This document shows, one piece after another, positions 1 through 8,431 of a stretch of DNA of 64,000 nt. The notes below the pieces were generated by a model. The model did not search any database. It was not told where the DNA came from and saw nothing but the letters and a program-made list of their open reading frames with translations. Numbering within the stretch: the stretch's first letter is position 1; each line of letters begins with the position of its first letter. The DNA comes from JAVVWB01 sp036652335. Its GTDB lineage: Bacteria; Synergistota; Synergistia; Synergistales; Synergistaceae. A program made the position numbers and the translations under genes. Location of the stretch: positions 17,584 through 81,583 of the forward strand of contig JAVVWB010000010.1 of the NCBI GenBank assembly GCA_036652335.1, given 5' to 3'.

Positions 1-1
1 A

Positions 2-361
2 ACAGGAGCAAAACTAGATGACATTGCAAACTTTATCCCTGCAAGAATAGGTTCATGGCTTGCTATTATCGCAGGTGGACTCTGTGGATTTAACCTAAGA
101 AACGGAATAGATATATTCCTAAGAGATAGAAAAAAGCATCTAAGCCCCAACAGTGCCCACGCTGAAAGTGCTTACTGCGGACTTCTAGGCATAGAGCTTG
201 GTGGCGGAGCATATAGAAACGGGATATTTGTAGAAGCAAGCACAATCGGTAACCCGTTAAAAGAACAAGACATCTGGGATATTGCTCGTGCACATAAGAT
301 ACTCAACGTAACAGCCTCACTCTGTGGACTAATAACACTATTTCTATGGTATGTTTCCTAA
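2..361 (+). CDS. cbiB: Adenosylcobinamide-phosphate synthase CbiB (3' end only)
   Basis: The window opens inside this gene; about 119 C-terminal codons are visible and the start lies to the left. CbiB is a polytopic inner-membrane enzyme that joins adenosylcobyric acid to aminopropanol phosphate. The family signature is recognisable: the stretch reading NFIPARIGSW, then HLSPNSAHAESAYCGLLGIELGG, which in family terms is the conserved SPNSG/A-E-AG-ALG segment, followed by a final hydrophobic helix. Its stop codon overlaps the start of cobD (TAATG), so the two are translationally coupled. The next two genes make and process the nucleotide-loop precursors, which fits. cobU, cobS and cobT are not in the window and may lie further left. 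Confidence 0.93.
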   Translation, partial: TGAKLDDIANFIPARIGSWLAIIAGGLCGFNLRNGIDIFLRDRKKHLSPNSAHAESAYCGLLGIELGGGAYRNGIFVEASTIGNPLKEQDIWDIARAHKILNVTASLCGLITLFLWYVS

Positions 362-1389
362 TGACTCACTTTAGATTGCACGGTGCAAATCCGGAAAAAT
401 TATACAGAAATTTCAACATCCCAATTACAAAAGAGATATTGGATTTCAGCACAAATACAAATGCTCTCCCTTGGGAGGGCAAAATAACTGTTGATATAAC
501 AAAGACACTTTGCGATTACCCTGATGATGAAGCTTCTGAGATAAAAAAACTACTAGCAGAAAAAAACCACTGTCAAGAAAATAACATTTTGGTGACAAGC
601 GGTGCGAACGAACCCATCTACATAATTGCGTCATATCAAGGTACGACCAAAAACTCAATACTTAGCCCTGTCTATGGTGAATATGAAAGGGCATTGCAAA
701 GTTATGGAGTAACACCATCTCACATTACAGGTTTAGACAATTTAACATCTGAGAAAGAAACTATATGGATATGCAATCCATGCAACCCGACAGGACAATT
801 TATAGAAGATGCTAAAATGGAAAAACTATTTACCACACATAAAGAAAAAACCTTTATCATCGACGAAGCCTACTCCGAATTCATGTATGACACCAAGTGC
901 AACATAGAATATACAAAACATCAAAATGTACTTGTATTACGATCTCTAACAAAAATATATCACCTCTGTGGGGCAAGAATCGGCTACGTATTAGCACAAG
1001 AAAAAACAATAGAAAAACTAAAAAAAAGACAACCCACATGGAGCGTAAACTCCTTAGCACAACAAGCAGCACTCACATTTTTAAAAGATAAAGACTTCCC
1101 AGTATCAACAAGAGAATATTACAGAAACGAAGTTCCACGGCTCATAAAAGAAATTGAGAATATAGGATATGAAGTACAACCTACAACAGTAAATTACTTT
1201 CTCGTAAAGATAGAAAACGACGAAGATTTTATAATAAAAATGTTATACAAAGGAATTGTTGTCAGACACACAAGAAACTTTATAGGACTAAATGGCAAAT
1301 ACGTAAGAATAGCAGCAAGAACACAAGCAGAAAACAACATCCTAATAAAGGCTATGGCGGAATATAAAAATGAACATATATCTAATTAG
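361..1389 (+). CDS. cobD: L-threonine-O-3-phosphate decarboxylase CobD (PLP enzyme)
   Basis: CobD is a fold-type I PLP enzyme that decarboxylates threonine phosphate to aminopropanol phosphate, the substrate of CbiB encoded just upstream. Visible motifs are the N-terminal HGANPEKLY, NPCNPTGQF in the middle, the IIDEAYSEF aspartate region, and the PLP lysine in SLTKIYHLCGARIGY near residue 198. At about 342 residues it has normal family length. I chose the ATG at 361, which overlaps the cbiB stop. An in-frame ATG at 346 would add only MVCFL and lies inside the cbiB reading frame; neither start has a clear ribosome site, so coupling is likely. The histidinol-phosphate aminotransferase HisC is a relative, but the B12 context favours CobD. 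Confidence 0.9.
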   Translation: MTHFRLHGANPEKLYRNFNIPITKEILDFSTNTNALPWEGKITVDITKTLCDYPDDEASEIKKLLAEKNHCQENNILVTSGANEPIYIIASYQGTTKNSILSPVYGEYERALQSYGVTPSHITGLDNLTSEKETIWICNPCNPTGQFIEDAKMEKLFTTHKEKTFIIDEAYSEFMYDTKCNIEYTKHQNVLVLRSLTKIYHLCGARIGYVLAQEKTIEKLKKRQPTWSVNSLAQQAALTFLKDKDFPVSTREYYRNEVPRLIKEIENIGYEVQPTTVNYFLVKIENDEDFIIKMLYKGIVVRHTRNFIGLNGKYVRIAARTQAENNILIKAMAEYKNEHISN

Positions 1390-1975
1390 ACACGCACAAT
1401 CAGTAACAAACGACACATGGACATGGACAGGGCAACTGGACGTAGACATATCAGAAAAAGGGATAAAACAAATAGAGAGTATAAAAGAAAAATTCACATA
1501 TCCTTTAGGAGACCTCTACATATCCTCACCATTAAAACGTTGCACACAAACAATGAATCTTATCTATAAAAAATCTCCTGACATATATATAGACGAGCTT
1601 AAAGAATGCTCCCTTGGCATACTCGAGGGGCAAAAATACACAGATTTAACAAATGATGAAAATTATGTAAAGTGGCAAAAATACCCAGACATCCCAATAG
1701 AAAACGGTGAAAGCTTCAATCAATTTATCACACGCACTCACAAAGGTTTCAATAAAATTATAGAAATAGCAGAAAAGGGCAATCACAAAAATATCATCGT
1801 TTTAATGCACGGCAACGTAATGAGAGCAATTCTTCATAAATTTGTAAACAAAGAAATCTCCCACAAAGATTGGGAAATCCCAAATTTAGGAATATACAAG
1901 TTGCAAGTAAACAGTGGAAGAATCATATTATCTACTACCTATCCCGATTTTTTATTTAATAAAACAGGACATTAA
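1370..1975 (+). CDS. cobC: Alpha-ribazole phosphatase-like histidine phosphatase (CobC)
   Basis: This 201-residue protein belongs to the histidine phosphatase (phosphoglycerate mutase) superfamily. The N-terminal MNIYLIRHAQS holds the catalytic RHA/G motif (H8), ISSPLKRCTQT carries the second arginine, and VLMHGNVMRA supplies the second histidine. In this position it most likely removes the 5'-phosphate from alpha-ribazole phosphate or from adenosylcobalamin phosphate at the end of B12 assembly. It overlaps cobD by 20 bases in another frame, so the two are probably translated together. The stop is followed by the cobalamin riboswitch of the next operon. The substrate assignment is inferred from neighbours, because this superfamily is functionally broad. 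Confidence 0.83.
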   Translation: MNIYLIRHAQSVTNDTWTWTGQLDVDISEKGIKQIESIKEKFTYPLGDLYISSPLKRCTQTMNLIYKKSPDIYIDELKECSLGILEGQKYTDLTNDENYVKWQKYPDIPIENGESFNQFITRTHKGFNKIIEIAEKGNHKNIIVLMHGNVMRAILHKFVNKEISHKDWEIPNLGIYKLQVNSGRIILSTTYPDFLFNKTGH

Positions 1976-2009
1976 CTACTTTATAAAAGAAATACTATGT
2001 GTTATTATT

Positions 2010-2190
2010 TATATATGTTTTTTAGAATAAGGGAAGACGGTTAAAATCCGGCACGGCCCCGCCACTGTAACTCAGACAAATCTGTATATGTCACTGATTG
2101 TAATAGTCGGGAAGACACAGAAGAGGAAGAAGAGGAGTCAGGATATCTTATCTAAAATTGGGTTAATGTTTGCGAGGGCGAACTCCATAC
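2010..2190 (+). promoter_or_regulatory. Cobalamin riboswitch aptamer (AdoCbl-type) ahead of cbiK
   Basis: The conserved core is plain: AAAATCCGGCACGGCCCCG at 2043-2061 followed by GCCACTGTAA (2061-2070), then GTCACTG (2090-2096), CGGGAAG (2108-2114) and GAGTCAGGATATC (2135-2147). The large insert between ACTGTAA and GTCAGGA is typical of the adenosylcobalamin class. Downstream, TTTGCGAGGGCGAAC (2169-2183) shares the word GCGAGGGC with the two riboswitches before btuB and may be the loop that pairs back to the aptamer. A terminator hairpin follows at once, so B12 binding should stop transcription of the whole biosynthetic operon. The ends of the element are approximate. Confidence 0.93.
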
Positions 2191-2211
2191 AAATTTAATG
2201 CTATCTTGTAT

Positions 2212-2244
2212 GAGGAAGTCCAGAAAAGGGCTTCTTCTTTTTTT
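2212..2244 (+). terminator. Riboswitch-controlled intrinsic terminator before cbiK
   Basis: A 10-bp stem, GAGGAAGTCC with GGGCTTCTTC (two G-U pairs), encloses the loop AGAAAA and is followed by seven T residues. It sits between the riboswitch aptamer and the cbiK ribosome site. It is therefore the expression platform, and it would also stop read-through from cbiB-cobD-cobC when B12 is plentiful. Confidence 0.88.
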
Positions 2245-2273
2245 ATGATAAAAAAATTAAAGGAGATTATAGC

Positions 2274-3089
2274 ATGCACAATAAAACACCAAAAAAAGCA
2301 ATCCTAATCGCATCTTTTGGCACATCTCTGCAATCCGGACAGAGAGCAATAGACAATCTAGTAAATAAAGTTAAATCAGAATACTCAAACTACGACATAA
2401 AAATTACTTATACTTCAAACATTATCCGTAAAAAACTAAAAAAAGAACATAACATTATAATAGATACTCCTTTACAGGCATTAGCAAATATGCAAGACGA
2501 AAATTATACACATGTATATGTAATGCCTATGCACATAATTCCGGGAGAAGAATATGAAGATTTAAAATCTGTCATTTCATCTTTTACCAACATCAAAGGG
2601 AAATATTCATTTGAACTCCTCCGCATAGGTCGCCCATTTCTTTTCAACATTCCTTCATGCGATGAAATGGCAAACATATTGATTAGAAGATTCGAAAAAG
2701 AAATATCAGAAAATAAAACTATCGTGCTTATGGGACATGGGACACCTCGGCACATCTCACATGCTCTCTACTCCCAATTACAAATATCTCTAACTAAAAA
2801 AGCTCCAGGCAAATTTGTTATTGGCACAGTTGAGGGAGCACCACTAATTGAAGATGTCATTTCTAAACTTAAACACATAAAAGCAAAAGAAATAGTCCTC
2901 TCTCCTTTCATGATTGTAGCAGGAGACCATGCTACAAACGATCTTGCAGATAAAGAAAACCCAGAATCATGGTACTCGCAGATCTCAGAAGCAGGCTTTA
3001 GAAACATAAACACACGTCTTGAAGGATTGGGTGAAGATATTGAAATTGCAACCCTTTTCGCATCTAATATAAAAGAATTACTTAATTAA
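2274..3089 (+). CDS. cbiK: Anaerobic cobaltochelatase CbiK
   Basis: CbiK inserts Co2+ into sirohydrochlorin and commits it to the early-cobalt (anaerobic) B12 route. The 271-residue protein begins with KKAILIASFGTS, the family N-terminus, and has the metal-binding histidines in VLMGHGTP (H155) and AGDHATNDL (H219), plus the PMHIIPGEEYEDL segment. No signal peptide precedes the domain, so it should be cytoplasmic, unlike the periplasmic haem-binding CbiK of some Desulfovibrio. The start has a good ribosome site (AAAGGAG, 2260-2266). It is the first gene after the riboswitch-terminator, hence the first to respond to B12. CbiX would be the alternative chelatase, but length and motifs fit CbiK. 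Confidence 0.94.
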   Translation: MHNKTPKKAILIASFGTSLQSGQRAIDNLVNKVKSEYSNYDIKITYTSNIIRKKLKKEHNIIIDTPLQALANMQDENYTHVYVMPMHIIPGEEYEDLKSVISSFTNIKGKYSFELLRIGRPFLFNIPSCDEMANILIRRFEKEISENKTIVLMGHGTPRHISHALYSQLQISLTKKAPGKFVIGTVEGAPLIEDVISKLKHIKAKEIVLSPFMIVAGDHATNDLADKENPESWYSQISEAGFRNINTRLEGLGEDIEIATLFASNIKELLN

Positions 3090-3108
3090 AAAAGTTGAGG
3101 GTAAAAAT

Positions 3109-3798
3109 ATGAAATTTACAGTAATAGGGGTAGGCCCAGGAGACAAAGACCAGATAACAATAAAAGCACTAAAAGAAATCGAAAAAGCAGATCTTGTATT
3201 GACTCCACATTCAAAAACGGGAAAGGCAAGTGTCGCAGAACAAGTATTTAGAGCTCACCTTCCTCAAATATCGACACACTCCATCGTATTTCCGATGTCA
3301 GGCTCAGAAAAAGAAAGAGACGATGCATTACTAAAACAACTCACTGAAATGGAACCTCTTTGGAAAGATGCAAAGAACATTGTACTTCCAGTAATTGGAG
3401 ACTCCTCTCTTTATGCTACAGGAGCATACCTATATGATGTATGGAAAACATTAGTCCCAGATATAGAACTAGCCCTTGTACCGGGCATACCTGCCTACTC
3501 TCTTGCTACATCAATAATTTCATCATTTCTTGTACTAGGAGATGAGATATTAACAATTATTCCTGCAAACAAAGAAATAGATAAATTAAAAGAAGCATTA
3601 AAAATATCCAACACCGTAGCCCTCTACAAACCATATATACTAAGAGACAAACTAGAGGAAATCATTACAAGCACTGGTAAATGGAAGAAAATTGTCCGCA
3701 TAGACGAGGCAGGACTACCTAACGAAAAAATTTATGAGGGAGAAGCGGCATTAAAACAAGCGACAGAATATCTCTCTATACTTTTACTGTGGAAATAA
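3109..3798 (+). CDS. cbiL: Cobalt-factor II C20-methyltransferase CbiL
   Basis: This is a SAM-dependent tetrapyrrole methyltransferase of 229 residues. It starts with the family glycine motif FTVIGVGPGDKDQIT and has the PVIGDSSLYATGAYLYDVW and LVPGIPAYSLATSI blocks that mark the CbiL/CobI branch, including the GDSSLYST-type loop. It methylates C20 of cobalt-factor II, the product of CbiK, so the gene order follows the pathway. A ribosome site (TTGAGGGT) precedes the ATG. The next gene's ribosome site lies across its own stop codon, indicating tight co-translation. Family assignment is strong; the cobalt rather than metal-free substrate is inferred from the presence of CbiK and CbiG. Confidence 0.94.
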   Translation: MKFTVIGVGPGDKDQITIKALKEIEKADLVLTPHSKTGKASVAEQVFRAHLPQISTHSIVFPMSGSEKERDDALLKQLTEMEPLWKDAKNIVLPVIGDSSLYATGAYLYDVWKTLVPDIELALVPGIPAYSLATSIISSFLVLGDEILTIIPANKEIDKLKEALKISNTVALYKPYILRDKLEEIITSTGKWKKIVRIDEAGLPNEKIYEGEAALKQATEYLSILLLWK

Positions 3799-3809
3799 AG
3801 GAGAATACT

Positions 3810-4427
3810 ATGAAACCTTATGAAATAGAGCAACACAGCATGGAGATTATTCAAAGAGAAATGGGAACTTGGACCGGCCCATCAGAAAATCTCCCCATAC
3901 TAAAACGAGTAATACATACCACAGCTGATTTTGACTTCAAAGAAACACTAAAATTTTCCAAAGACGCAGTAAACAAAGCCAGAGAAGCACTAAAAAATGG
4001 TGTCACAATAATAACAGACACAAACATGGCTGCAGCAGGGATAAACAAGACGACGGCAAGTCAATTTGGAATAGAAGTCATATGCCGAATGGCAGAACCA
4101 CAAATTAGAGAAGAAGCACTAAAAAGAGAAACAACCAGAGCTGTCATCAGCATAGAAAAAGCAGTAGAAAAAACACCAAACGCAATCTTTGCCATAGGGA
4201 ATGCTCCTACAGCTTTAATAAGACTATGTGAACTAATAAAAGATGGCAAAGCTCACCCATCTTTAGTCATAGGTGTTCCCGTTGGATTTGTAAACGTCAT
4301 AGAATCAAAAGAAATCCTAATTGCAACAGATGTCCCTTACATAGTTGCAATGGGGCGAAAAGGAGGCTCTACTATTGCATCTGCAATAGTAAATGCACTG
4401 CTTTATGGAATTGACAAAAAAGCCTAA
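3810..4427 (+). CDS. cbiC: Cobalt-precorrin-8 methylmutase CbiC
   Basis: CbiC moves a methyl group from C11 to C12 to form cobyrinate. The 205-residue product has the family N-terminus YEIEQHSMEIIQREM, the TDTNMAAAGI motif, and the C-terminal MGRKGGSTIASAIVNALLY. The catalytic histidine of the family lies in IHTTADFDF. I start it at the ATG at 3810, which has AAAGGAGA eight bases upstream; an in-frame ATG at 3789 would overlap cbiL and carries extra residues not typical of CbiC. The 3' end overlaps the start of cbiD. Confidence 0.94.
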   Translation: MKPYEIEQHSMEIIQREMGTWTGPSENLPILKRVIHTTADFDFKETLKFSKDAVNKAREALKNGVTIITDTNMAAAGINKTTASQFGIEVICRMAEPQIREEALKRETTRAVISIEKAVEKTPNAIFAIGNAPTALIRLCELIKDGKAHPSLVIGVPVGFVNVIESKEILIATDVPYIVAMGRKGGSTIASAIVNALLYGIDKKA

Positions 4428-5505
4428 ATTAAAAGAAGGATTCACTACAGGAACATGTGCTACGGCAGCCGCGACAGCGTCTGCCAAGTTTGTTGTTGAA
4501 GGAATAATTCCAGAAACCATCACACTTACGACCCCAGCAGACAAAATCCTTGTAATAGATATCATTGATTGCAAAGACGGATACTGCGGAGTAATTAAAG
4601 ACTCGGGAGACGACCCAGACGCAACAAATGGAATGTTGATAAAAGCAAAAACAGAAGTTTATTCTACAAATGGAGAAATAACATTCACAGCAGGAGAAGG
4701 AGTTGGAATTGCAACACTTCCAGGTCTCAAAGTACCGGTTGGGGCACCTGCAATAAACCCTGTCCCCAAAGAAATGATCACTCAATCAGTCAGGAAAATT
4801 ATAGGAGACAAGGGAGCAAACATAACAATTTCTGTCCCTAATGGAGAAGAAACGGCAAAAAAAACATTTAATCCACGACTTGGAGTAACGGGTGGGATTT
4901 CTATCCTAGGGACAACTGGCATAGTAAAACCTATGGATGAGCAATCAATCTTTGACTCACTCACTTTAGAACTAAACACACATGCGTCAATAAATAGAAA
5001 AATAATTGCAATTACATTTGCTAACACTGGTGAAATATCATTGAGAAAAGCCTTTGGTATTGAAAAAAGAGTCGTAATCCAAACTGGCAACTACATTGGT
5101 TACATATTAGATGAAGCCGTGAGATTAAAAATTCCCAACGCCCTAATATGTGGTCACCCCGGGAAACTACTAAAAGTAGCAGCTGGAACTTTTAACACAC
5201 ACAACAGGACAGGAGACGGCAGAAAAGAAGCTCTCTGTACACATTGTGCATTAGCGGGAATTGACAAAGAAACAATCCAAGCATTATACAATTCCTCCAC
5301 CACTGAAGTAGCAATGGAAATTATAAAAGAAAAAAACCTCTCCTTCATTTGGTCAAATATCGCAAATATTATTGCAAAAAGATGTATGGACAGGGCTTTT
5401 AATGACATAAATATTGAAGTCGCATTTATAGATAACAATGGCGAAATATTAGGTCAAAGTACAAAAGCAGACAAATTTGCGGAGGAATTAAGAAATGAAA
5501 AATAA
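4405..5505 (+). CDS. cbiD: Cobalt-precorrin-5B C1-methyltransferase CbiD
   Basis: CbiD methylates C1 in the anaerobic pathway and has a fold unrelated to the other corrin methyltransferases. The diagnostic N-terminus LKEGFTTGTCATAAATAS is present, followed by GEGVGIATLPGLKVPVGAPAINP and LGVTGGISILGTTGIVKPM, all conserved CbiD blocks; the length of about 366 residues is normal. Two in-frame ATGs (4393 and 4405) both lie inside the end of cbiC. I prefer 4405, four codons later, because it gives the usual short tail before the KEGFTTG motif. Neither has a clear ribosome site, so it is probably translated by coupling to cbiC. Confidence 0.94.
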   Translation: MELTKKPKLKEGFTTGTCATAAATASAKFVVEGIIPETITLTTPADKILVIDIIDCKDGYCGVIKDSGDDPDATNGMLIKAKTEVYSTNGEITFTAGEGVGIATLPGLKVPVGAPAINPVPKEMITQSVRKIIGDKGANITISVPNGEETAKKTFNPRLGVTGGISILGTTGIVKPMDEQSIFDSLTLELNTHASINRKIIAITFANTGEISLRKAFGIEKRVVIQTGNYIGYILDEAVRLKIPNALICGHPGKLLKVAAGTFNTHNRTGDGRKEALCTHCALAGIDKETIQALYNSSTTEVAMEIIKEKNLSFIWSNIANIIAKRCMDRAFNDINIEVAFIDNNGEILGQSTKADKFAEELRNEK

Positions 5506-6718
5506 TATTTGGGTCTTGGGTGCAGGCCCAGGAGATCCATCATATGTAACTCCAATAGTGACTTCTATATTGAAAAATGCTCATTGTGTAGTAGTTGCAA
5601 AAAGGCACCTCTCATTAGCAAAAAATCACAAAAACATTATTTATTTAGAAAATTTTGATGACACAACTAAGTCGATAATAAAAGAGATAGAAATTGGTGA
5701 TGTTGCAGTCCTTGTCTCAGGAGACCCTGGAATATACAGCTTACTACAATACTTAAAAAGCAAATTTCCATCAGAACAAATTAAAATATTGCCAGGCATA
5801 AGTTCTCTACAAACTTTGGCAGCAGCAGCAAAAGAAACATGGAACGACTCAGTAATCCTTTCGGGTCATGGGAAAGAAATCAAAAATTCAAAAATACTTG
5901 ATACTATAGATAAAAACAGAAGCACATACTTTTTTTGTGGAAAAGATAAAAATCCTAAATGGTTATGTAAGCTTTTAGCTGAAAATGAATTTAATAACAT
6001 AAAAGTAACTATAGGCGAAAACCTAAGTTACCCCAATGAGAAAATAACTTGTGGCCAGCCCTGTGAATTAAAAGATGATTACGACACATTATCTCTAGTC
6101 CTTATCATAAATGATACACCCAACAAAAGACACAACAACAGACCCAAAGACGAAGAATTTATAAGGGCAGAAGTACCTATGACAAGAGAAGAAGTTCGTT
6201 CCGTCATAATAGATAAAATGGAACTAGAAACCGACTCCTTAGTTTGGGACATTGGTGCAGGGACAGGCTCAATCTCAATAGCCTCTGCCCTACTATGCAC
6301 TGACGGCGAAGTTCACGCTGTAGAATACAACCCTACCGCAGTAGAACTAGAAATAAAAAACATAAAAAAATTTGGGCTATTTAACGTTTTTACACACACA
6401 GGCACTGCCTTAGATACGATAAAAACCTTAAAAAAGCCAACCCATGTATTCATCGGAGGTAGCGGAAAAGAGCTACAAGAAATACTTGAATACATTCCTA
6501 ATTTAGGAGAAAACATAAAAATAGTAATAACAGGAGTCACATTAAAAACGAATGCTATAGCCTACACAATACTAAACACTCCGAATTACAAAGAATTTGA
6601 TGCTATTCAAATAAACATAAGCAGAGCAAAAAAAATTGCAGAAAGCACAATAATGTCAGCACAAAATCCAATAACCATATTTTCTGCTATTACAAACAAA
6701 ACGAAAGAAGGATTATAA
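5495..6718 (+). CDS. cbiET: CbiE-CbiT fusion: C5,C15-methyltransferase and decarboxylase
   Basis: This 407-residue protein joins two enzymes that act on cobalt-precorrin. Residues 1 to about 205 are the CbiE tetrapyrrole methyltransferase (WVLGAGPGDPSYVTP, LVSGDPGIYSL, LPGISSLQ). From about residue 215 onward it is CbiT, a Rossmann SAM enzyme: VPMTREEVRSVIIDKMEL leads into the SAM-binding DIGAGTGSISIASALL, then HAVEYNP and HVFIGGSGKELQE. CbiT methylates C15 and decarboxylates the C12 acetate. The order matches the aerobic homologue CobL and the fused CbiET known from other bacteria. It overlaps cbiD by 11 bases and abuts cbiF with no gap. Confidence 0.94.
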   Translation: MKNNIWVLGAGPGDPSYVTPIVTSILKNAHCVVVAKRHLSLAKNHKNIIYLENFDDTTKSIIKEIEIGDVAVLVSGDPGIYSLLQYLKSKFPSEQIKILPGISSLQTLAAAAKETWNDSVILSGHGKEIKNSKILDTIDKNRSTYFFCGKDKNPKWLCKLLAENEFNNIKVTIGENLSYPNEKITCGQPCELKDDYDTLSLVLIINDTPNKRHNNRPKDEEFIRAEVPMTREEVRSVIIDKMELETDSLVWDIGAGTGSISIASALLCTDGEVHAVEYNPTAVELEIKNIKKFGLFNVFTHTGTALDTIKTLKKPTHVFIGGSGKELQEILEYIPNLGENIKIVITGVTLKTNAIAYTILNTPNYKEFDAIQINISRAKKIAESTIMSAQNPITIFSAITNKTKEGL

Positions 6719-7474
6719 ATGATACACTTTGTCGGTGCAGGTCCAGGTGCAACAGACCTTATAACAATTAGAGGAGCAAAACTTCTTTCTCAAGCAGATG
6801 TAATAATATACGCTGGGTCCCTTGTAAATCCAGAACTGCTTAAAATGTGCAAACCGTCATGTGAAATACATGACAGCGCTTACATGACTTTAGATGAGGT
6901 AACAGAAAAATTTGAAGAAGCAGAAAAAAATGGATTAACAACAGTGCGACTACACACAGGGGATCCCTCCATTTATGGTGCAATAAGAGAACAAATGGAT
7001 AAACTTAAAACAATGGGAATAGATTACGATATAACCCCAGGAGTAAGCTCCTTTTGTGCAGCAGCAGCTGCCGCCGAAGTAGAATATACACTCCCAAACG
7101 TAAGCCAAACAGTAATAATAACAAGAATGGAAGGAAGAACACCTGTTCCTGTAAAAGAAAAATTGGAACTTCTAGCCTCACATCAAACGTCAATGGTACT
7201 CTTTCTATCATCAAGTTTATTAAAAGAATCATGTGATGCCCTTATTTCTGGTGGATACAAACCAGAAACAAAAGCTGTCATGGTATACAAAGCATCATGG
7301 CCAGAACAAAAAGTACTTAAAGCTACAATAGAAACCCTACCGTCTCTAGCAGAAAAAGAAGGAATAAAAAATACAGCTCTTATTCTTATAGGAGATTTCC
7401 TTGGTGATGACTACGAACTTTCAAAACTTTACGACAAAAATTTCTCACACATGTTTAGACAAGCCAAGGAATAA
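6719..7474 (+). CDS. cbiF: Cobalt-precorrin-4 C11-methyltransferase CbiF
   Basis: This is a 251-residue member of the tetrapyrrole methyltransferase family. It has the N-terminal FVGAGPGATDLITIRGAKLL and ADVIIYAGSLVNPELL typical of CbiF/CobM, then LHTGDPSIYGAIREQMD and the VTPGVSSFCAAAA-type block, with IIVTRMEGRTPVP near residue 140. It methylates C11 after ring contraction. The ATG follows the cbiET stop directly, so translation is coupled. The acetate-fragment-containing substrate is generated by CbiH and CbiG, both encoded within 4 kb. Confidence 0.95.
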   Translation: MIHFVGAGPGATDLITIRGAKLLSQADVIIYAGSLVNPELLKMCKPSCEIHDSAYMTLDEVTEKFEEAEKNGLTTVRLHTGDPSIYGAIREQMDKLKTMGIDYDITPGVSSFCAAAAAAEVEYTLPNVSQTVIITRMEGRTPVPVKEKLELLASHQTSMVLFLSSSLLKESCDALISGGYKPETKAVMVYKASWPEQKVLKATIETLPSLAEKEGIKNTALILIGDFLGDDYELSKLYDKNFSHMFRQAKE

Positions 7475-7477
7475 AAA

Positions 7478-8431
7478 GTGGACAACATACACATTGCCAC
7501 ATTCTCGAAACACGGAATAGAAACAGCCCTGCTAATAGCAGAGAATATAGGAGGGACAGTATGGGCTCCGGAAAAATTTTCTACAAGCCAAACTACTCCC
7601 TACACAACTTCTCTAAATCAATGGGCTGAAAAAATATTTGCTTCATCAGATGCAATAATATTTGTCTGTGCATGTGGGATAGCGGTAAGAGCAATAGCAC
7701 CTCATATAAAAAGCAAAGAAACAGATCCGGCCATTATCGTACTTGACGACATTGGCAAAAATGTCATATCTCTAATGTCTGGACATTTAGGAGGCGCAAA
7801 CGACCTCGCAAAAAAAATTGCTAAAATTACAAATGGCAATCCCATAATAACAACTGCAACAGACATACATGAACTAACAGCTATTGATGAATGGGCAAAA
7901 AAACATAACTGCAAAATAGAAAACATAAAAATAGCAAAAGAAGTATCATCTCAAATATTACAAGGACACAATATCGGCGTTGCCATCACTGAAGAAATAA
8001 TAGACCCTCCATTCCCCGTTACACTCTGGCTACGTCCAAAGAACCTTGTTTTAGGAGTCGGGTGCAAGAAAAACACTGAGCCACAAATACTTATTGAAGC
8101 AATGGAAGATTTCATGGAAAAACTAAGTCTATCACCTCTTTCTATAGCTCAAATAGCGTCAATAGACTTAAAAAAAGAAGAAAAAGCAATTCTAGCCCTT
8201 GCTAACAAACTATCAATACCTTTTTGTACATTTAGTGCAGAAGAACTAAACTCCCTCGACGGTGAATTTACACCCTCAGAAAAAGTTAAAAAAGTAACAG
8301 GGGTAGACAACGTCTGTGAAAGAGCCGCAGTTTTATGTTCTAATGGGACACTAATAGCAAACAAAACTATTTACAAAGGAATAACTTTTGCACTAGCAAA
8401 AACCAGGAGGCAAAAATGCAAATCAAAATAG
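7478..8431 (+). CDS. cbiG: Cobalt-precorrin-5A hydrolase CbiG (GTG start)
   Basis: CbiG opens the delta-lactone made by CbiH and releases acetaldehyde, a step specific to the anaerobic pathway. The 317-residue protein starts at GTG (7478), with CAAGGA upstream. It has the N-terminal IATFSKHGIETA, the middle FVCACGIAVRAIAPHIKSKETDPA and SGHLGGANDLA segments, and the C-terminal LVLGVGCKKNTEPQILIEA domain. All are CbiG hallmarks. Its last 16 bases overlap hemA, whose ribosome site lies inside the cbiG tail. Length is at the short end of the family but no domain appears to be missing. Confidence 0.94.
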   Translation: MDNIHIATFSKHGIETALLIAENIGGTVWAPEKFSTSQTTPYTTSLNQWAEKIFASSDAIIFVCACGIAVRAIAPHIKSKETDPAIIVLDDIGKNVISLMSGHLGGANDLAKKIAKITNGNPIITTATDIHELTAIDEWAKKHNCKIENIKIAKEVSSQILQGHNIGVAITEEIIDPPFPVTLWLRPKNLVLGVGCKKNTEPQILIEAMEDFMEKLSLSPLSIAQIASIDLKKEEKAILALANKLSIPFCTFSAEELNSLDGEFTPSEKVKKVTGVDNVCERAAVLCSNGTLIANKTIYKGITFALAKTRRQKCKSK